A stretch of 64,000 nucleotides of DNA from Zhongshania aliphaticivorans (GTDB lineage Bacteria > Pseudomonadota > Gammaproteobacteria > Pseudomonadales > Spongiibacteraceae): contig NZ_CP014544.1 of the NCBI RefSeq assembly GCF_001586255.1, forward strand, positions 3,566,501 through 3,630,500, in the 5' to 3' direction. The stretch's first letter is position 1; each line of letters begins with the position of its first letter. A model generated the notes under the pieces. The model saw nothing but the letters and a program-made list of their open reading frames with translations, did no database searches and had not been told where the DNA came from. Positions 59,736 to 64,000 of this stretch are shown piece after piece. A program made the position numbers and the translations under genes.

Positions 59736-62312
59736 ATGAGCGCCACCGACAGCGAGCGCGAGCTTTTGCTCCAACACCGCATGGTAGAAGAGCTGGCGGC
59801 TAAGCACCAAGAATTCCAAACCCTAACGGATTTACTGGAAGAGGTAGTTTTCCGCTGTGACGACAGCGGGAAATTAACCCTGCTCAACTCCGCTTGGACC
59901 CGCAAAACTGGCTGGCCAGTAAACGAGTGTATTGGTCGCCGCTTTGTGGAGTTTATCGACGACAGCGAGGCTGTTACGCAATTAAGTAGCAATCTCAACG
60001 ACAGCGAACCGCTGATTAGCGAATTGCGTATCGCCAGTCGATTTGGCGACATTAAAACGTTTAGTATGCGCGCGCGCCGCAGCGGAGATACGTGGTACGG
60101 CTCGCTCTACGACGTCACCGAATTGCATCTGGCCATGGGGGCTTTAGAAGAAAGCCGCGAGCAAGCAAGAAAACTCGCCCTGGTTGCAAGTCGCACCGAC
60201 AATCTCGTTATTATTTCCGACGCTAAGGGGCTTATCGAATGGGTTAACGAGAGTTTCACCCTCATTACCGGCTACAGCCTCCAAGAGGTGCGCGGCAGAT
60301 CGCCGGGGTCTTTTTTACAAGGACCGCAAACAGATCACCGAGCCGTCGAACAGATGCGTGACGGTCTCGCTCAAGGCAAAGGGTTTAATGTTGAAATCAT
60401 TAATTTCAATAAAAATGGCACCCCGTACTGGCTGGCGATCGACTGCTCGCCAGTACTCAATGAACACGGTGAGCTGGTCAATTTCATTGCCGTAGAGCGG
60501 GAAATCACCGAGCGCAAACAAACCGAACAAGCCCTGCGTGACAGCGAGCAGCACTATCGAAATATCTTAAACACGGTAAGCGAGCCTATTTTTTACTGCG
60601 ACACCGGTCTACAAATTCACTTTGCTAATCCGGCCTGGCAAGCGCTGACGGGCAAAGTGATTAATAGTGATGCTCCGCGAAATCTTCACGACTTTATTCA
60701 CCCAGAAGATATCCCGTTTCTAGAGCAGGCGCGGGACCACATTTGTGCTGGGTTACCGCCAAGTCGCCAAGAGGTACGTTTGTGCGACAGCCGCCAGAAC
60801 TGGCGTCGAGTTGAACTACTGCTATCGAGCAACGGGCACTCGAAGGGCGGGCGCACCCAACACCTCACTGGCGCACTCTTCGACGTCGACGAACGCTGGC
60901 AGCAAACCCAAGCCATTTTACAGTCAAAAGCCGCTGCCGAAGAGCTGTCTAAATCGCGAACCCGCTTTGTGGCGAATATGTCACACGAAATCCGCACCCC
61001 GCTCAATGCCATTCTCGGCATGGGCTCTGTACTCCAAGAAACCGATCTAACACCGGAGCAACGGGGGTATTTAGACACCTTGTGCAATGGCGGCAAGGCC
61101 TTGCTGGCCTTAATAAACGATGTACTCGATTTATCCAAATTAGATTCTGATGAAATTCAACTCGAGAATATCGAATTTAATCTCGGCGAGGTATGCGAGG
61201 AAGCCGTCGATATTATTGCAGCGCGGGTTGAGGAGAAGAACCTCACGCTAACGATGCACTGCACACCCAGCGTCCCGCAAATCATCATTGGCGACCCTCA
61301 CCGCATGCGGCAGCTATTAATCAACCTCCTCGGCAACGCCGTAAAGTTTACCGCCCAAGGTGGTATCACCATTACCCTCGACTGGCAGGCAATGAGTAGC
61401 CATTACGGCACATTACATCTCGATATTATTGATACTGGGGTCGGTATTCCCGAAGATCGGATTTCCAGTTTATTTAATGCCTTCACTCAAGCAGACACAT
61501 CAACAACTCGCCGCTATGGCGGCACCGGTCTTGGCTTGGCAATTTGCCAGCAAATTTGCACGGCAATGGGCGGCGAGATAAATATCACGAGTACCGTTGG
61601 CAAGGGCACGAGTTTTCGCTGCCAGCTACCTCTTAACACCATTACGTTTGCGGCGCCGCAGAGCAAAAATACATTGCGCGGAATAAACCTCGATCAGCGC
61701 GCTCAACGAGTAAGCCAGTCGCTGGCACACTGCATGGCTTATCAATATGAAGCCGCGCGCGTCGACAATACCGACAGCAGCCTCAGCCTGATATCCGCAG
61801 ACGGCAATATTCTGAGCCTAAATTCACCTCAGAACTACGCGGTGCTAACACCCAACCGGCTGCTGCGTAAACTTCAAGCGCTGGACAAACAATCGGTTCG
61901 ACCATCTATACCGCAAACCGATCCCCGCGAGTCCGCGCTGCGAATTTTAATTGCCGAAGACTCGATCCCCAATCAAATGGTTGTCGATGCGATGCTTAAG
62001 CAATTAGGTTATAAACACGTTGTGATTGTTGACAACGGCCAGCTCGCGGTCGATGCCGCCAACGGCAATAATTTCGATTTAATTCTGTTAGATATTCACA
62101 TGCCGGTTATGGACGGCTTAAGTGCCGCGAAGGCCATTCGCGAAAATTTGCAGAATGCGACCCCGATGATTGTTGCCGCCTCAGCCGATGTCACCACCGA
62201 TGCCCGCAAAGAAGCCAGCGATGCCGGCTTTGACGACTGGCTGCCCAAACCCTTCACCCGAGAATTACTGCAAGCGCTGCTCGAAAAAACCAGCGCGCAG
62301 TTAAATAACTAA
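59736..62312 (+). CDS. Triple-PAS hybrid histidine kinase
   Basis: An 858-residue soluble hybrid kinase. An N-terminal coiled coil (about 5-30) is followed by three PAS domains (about 30-135, 150-270 and 275-390), HisKA with NMSHEIRTPLNA (phospho-His near 418), HATPase_c (NLLGNAVKFT, DTGVGI, GTGLGLAIC) and a C-terminal receiver (LILLDIHMPVMDG). The second PAS has RSPGSFLQGPQTD, LOV-like in form but with no reactive Cys. No membrane segment is seen. It forms an operon with the isochorismatase-like gene and probably phosphorylates a response regulator encoded elsewhere. Confidence 0.9.
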   Translation: MSATDSERELLLQHRMVEELAAKHQEFQTLTDLLEEVVFRCDDSGKLTLLNSAWTRKTGWPVNECIGRRFVEFIDDSEAVTQLSSNLNDSEPLISELRIASRFGDIKTFSMRARRSGDTWYGSLYDVTELHLAMGALEESREQARKLALVASRTDNLVIISDAKGLIEWVNESFTLITGYSLQEVRGRSPGSFLQGPQTDHRAVEQMRDGLAQGKGFNVEIINFNKNGTPYWLAIDCSPVLNEHGELVNFIAVEREITERKQTEQALRDSEQHYRNILNTVSEPIFYCDTGLQIHFANPAWQALTGKVINSDAPRNLHDFIHPEDIPFLEQARDHICAGLPPSRQEVRLCDSRQNWRRVELLLSSNGHSKGGRTQHLTGALFDVDERWQQTQAILQSKAAAEELSKSRTRFVANMSHEIRTPLNAILGMGSVLQETDLTPEQRGYLDTLCNGGKALLALINDVLDLSKLDSDEIQLENIEFNLGEVCEEAVDIIAARVEEKNLTLTMHCTPSVPQIIIGDPHRMRQLLINLLGNAVKFTAQGGITITLDWQAMSSHYGTLHLDIIDTGVGIPEDRISSLFNAFTQADTSTTRRYGGTGLGLAICQQICTAMGGEINITSTVGKGTSFRCQLPLNTITFAAPQSKNTLRGINLDQRAQRVSQSLAHCMAYQYEAARVDNTDSSLSLISADGNILSLNSPQNYAVLTPNRLLRKLQALDKQSVRPSIPQTDPRESALRILIAEDSIPNQMVVDAMLKQLGYKHVVIVDNGQLAVDAANGNNFDLILLDIHMPVMDGLSAAKAIRENLQNATPMIVAASADVTTDARKEASDAGFDDWLPKPFTRELLQALLEKTSAQLNN

Positions 62313-62346
62313 GACATATGAAGCGCGACGCATTATCGCGCAAAAA

Positions 62347-64000
62347 TTAAAAGACAAACTTCAAATCAACACCGTAGGTCAGCGGCGCAATTATGCCCAC
62401 ATGGTAGGTGCCTAACTCGCCGCCAGTCAATCCGCCGGGCTGCGACACTCGCTCATTGCGCAACAAGTTTTTACCCCACAGCGCAAACTCATAGCTCCCG
62501 CTTGGCGTGGTCCACGCCAAGCGGCCATTAAGCAAACTAGTGTCATCACCGTAACCGTTAACGCGATTAAACTTATCGAGATGATCCTCATTGGATTGCT
62601 CGACATTTTCTTCATAAATATAATCAACATGCAGCAATAGCAAGCCGTAATCAAACTCCGGCGACCAATCCATCGTCAACGTGTATTCCTGAGGCGCCGT
62701 GGCATTCACCTGGTTAGCCTCTTGGAAATTACCGTCTTTATCGTAGTAGGCCGCGCGGCTGGACTCCTGTTCACGATAGGTGTAAATCAAACCAAAGCGC
62801 AAATTATCATTAACCAGCCAGTCGGCCGTCAGTTCAATACCCTGAATATCTTCGTCAGTACTAATCACCGTTGGTACCGCGCCATTATCGTCTGGCCCTT
62901 TAGACTCTATCGACTCTTGGCGGTCATCAATAACCATTTTAAACAAGGCAATTTGCGTACGTATTTTGTCTTCGAGTAAATCGCCCTTCAGGCCCAACTC
63001 GACGTTTGTTACCACTTCCGGCGCCAGCGGCACTTCGCGGGAGCTGGTGTTCAAGGAGTCGTAGCCCCCCGACTTATAGCCAGTTGAATAACTCACGAAC
63101 GCCATAGCACCTTCGCTAATTTGTGCGTTGGCAACAACACGACCAGTGATTTTGTCCCAGCTAGCACTGCCCTGTTCAAGACCGTCTGAGTTAAAAAAGA
63201 AATTTTCGCCCTGTGCTTGCGACAGCACAAAATCGGTGAGCGGGGCATGCCAGCTAAAGGCCTTTTTATCGTTGCTGTAGCGCAGGCCGGTAATAATATT
63301 CAACCAATCGTTAATGGTGAAATCGAGGTCGGAAAATATGCCATACGTTTCAAAATCGCCCTCGTTGGTCATTGTTTCGGTGACATAGTTGCCCGCGATA
63401 GGACCACCAATCAGTGTATTTAAAACGCCTGCTGGTAGGCCCGTCATCGCCGAGGCTAATTCCACCACCGCGCCATAACTAAAAGTAAGCGCTGTTTGCT
63501 GATAGGTATCTTCTTTGCTGTAGTTAGCACCAAATACTGCGTCAACCCAATCGAGCGATACATTAAATTGCGCTTCAAAATAGGCAATATCGGAATCTTC
63601 AATATTATTGGTATCGACGTAAACTGACTCATCTGCCGTCGCATCTTCATCTTGCAAATTATAGGTTTCAAACGCGCGGTAACTGGCAATCAGGCTCATG
63701 GTAGTGACATCGCTGATGTCGTACCAAAGCTTGCCGGTGATGCCCTGCATATCTCGTGTTTCACCACCATTGATAGCGTCAGTTTCTAATTTACGCTCCG
63801 TCGGGTCAGGGTGGGTTGCGTATTCTTCACTGGTGCTGAGCCGCGCCTGGGGGCCGTTGTCGACGCGGTCAATATCATAGGCCATTTGCAGGGTGAGTCG
63901 GTCGGTGGTTTCCCAGCGCAGCGCCATACGCGCAAATTGATTATTCTGCTCGCCGGGGTCCGGCTTGGCAGGACCGAGCATGTCGAGGACCGCGCCGCGC
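62347..64000 (-). CDS. TonB-dependent receptor, C-terminal part (continues beyond window)
   Basis: The open frame enters from the right edge and ends at 62347, giving about 550 residues of TonB-receptor barrel. It includes ITGLRYSNDKKAFSW, VSYSTGYKSGGYDSLNTSSREVPLAPEVVTNVELGLKG and the terminal TYGVDLKFVF. The plug domain and TonB box lie beyond 64000. The barrel sequence is of the large class common in degraders of complex substrates, distinct from the receptor at 11251. No ligand can be assigned. Confidence 0.88.
   Translation of the reverse strand, partial: RGAVLDMLGPAKPDPGEQNNQFARMALRWETTDRLTLQMAYDIDRVDNGPQARLSTSEEYATHPDPTERKLETDAINGGETRDMQGITGKLWYDISDVTTMSLIASYRAFETYNLQDEDATADESVYVDTNNIEDSDIAYFEAQFNVSLDWVDAVFGANYSKEDTYQQTALTFSYGAVVELASAMTGLPAGVLNTLIGGPIAGNYVTETMTNEGDFETYGIFSDLDFTINDWLNIITGLRYSNDKKAFSWHAPLTDFVLSQAQGENFFFNSDGLEQGSASWDKITGRVVANAQISEGAMAFVSYSTGYKSGGYDSLNTSSREVPLAPEVVTNVELGLKGDLLEDKIRTQIALFKMVIDDRQESIESKGPDDNGAVPTVISTDEDIQGIELTADWLVNDNLRFGLIYTYREQESSRAAYYDKDGNFQEANQVNATAPQEYTLTMDWSPEFDYGLLLLHVDYIYEENVEQSNEDHLDKFNRVNGYGDDTSLLNGRLAWTTPSGSYEFALWGKNLLRNERVSQPGGLTGGELGTYHVGIIAPLTYGVDLKFVF

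Noticed and set aside
60230-60560. LOV photoreceptor domain in the triple-PAS kinase
   Set aside because: The RSPGSFLQG segment is LOV-like in spacing but lacks the flavin-reactive Cys of the GRNCRFLQ motif, so it is treated as an ordinary PAS domain.

Overview
This is a 64 kb stretch of a gammaproteobacterial chromosome. The gene set points to a marine aerobic heterotroph near the Spongiibacteraceae/Cellvibrionales: two wax-ester-synthase/DGAT paralogues, a gammaproteobacterial MoxR-Bat operon, TonB-dependent receptors, a Baeyer-Villiger-type monooxygenase, a cholesterol-oxidase-like GMC enzyme and many hybrid kinases. That placement is inferred from protein content, not from a marker gene. 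No rRNA, tRNA, CRISPR array or prophage was recognised. The only mobile element seen is the tail of an IS630-type transposase at the extreme left edge.

Layout. 0-6 kb: transposase remnant, YbaK-type deacylase, SDR and SnoaL-like proteins, then a LysR regulator divergent from the glutathione-dependent formaldehyde detoxification pair (adhC, fghA). 6-14 kb: a DUF4382 lipoprotein and a catabolic-looking cluster of monooxygenase, SMP-30-like protein, AraC regulator and TonB receptor. The cluster carries three copies of a shared 12-bp box in its control regions. 14-24 kb: envelope and housekeeping genes (T2SSE_N-like protein, FadL-like porin, RIO kinase, PhnA, bactofilin overlapping an M23 peptidase, HDAC-like hydrolase, a GTPL-repeat lipoprotein, a thioesterase and small membrane proteins). 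24-31 kb: an Atm1-like ABC exporter and two WS/DGATs flanking a Ycf46-type AAA ATPase and RlmA. 31-38.5 kb: a tightly overlapped moxR-DUF58-DUF4381-batA-batB/C-batD operon.

39.5-43 kb is the most unusual part. It holds an HvfA-type EGKCG-repeat precursor peptide (a copper-binding RiPP family), the divergent DoxX/HvfX gene, an ECF sigma factor with a zinc-finger anti-sigma, and then a histidine kinase whose membrane domain matches the plant ethylene receptor, including the copper-ligand Cys and His. The HvfB/HvfC modification enzymes that normally accompany HvfA are absent from the window.

43-49 kb: an acyltransferase, a TraF_2 barrel, a GMC oxidoreductase with a divergent TetR regulator (two identical-geometry operators between them), prolyl iminopeptidase, a YkgJ cysteine-cluster protein and a YgjP metallopeptidase. 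49.8-55.2 kb: a three-gene FixL/FixJ-like signalling locus. 55-64 kb: yqcC, dinG, a PlsB/PlsC-type acyltransferase, a degenerate isochorismatase paired with a triple-PAS hybrid kinase, and the C-terminal part of a second TonB receptor that runs off the right edge.
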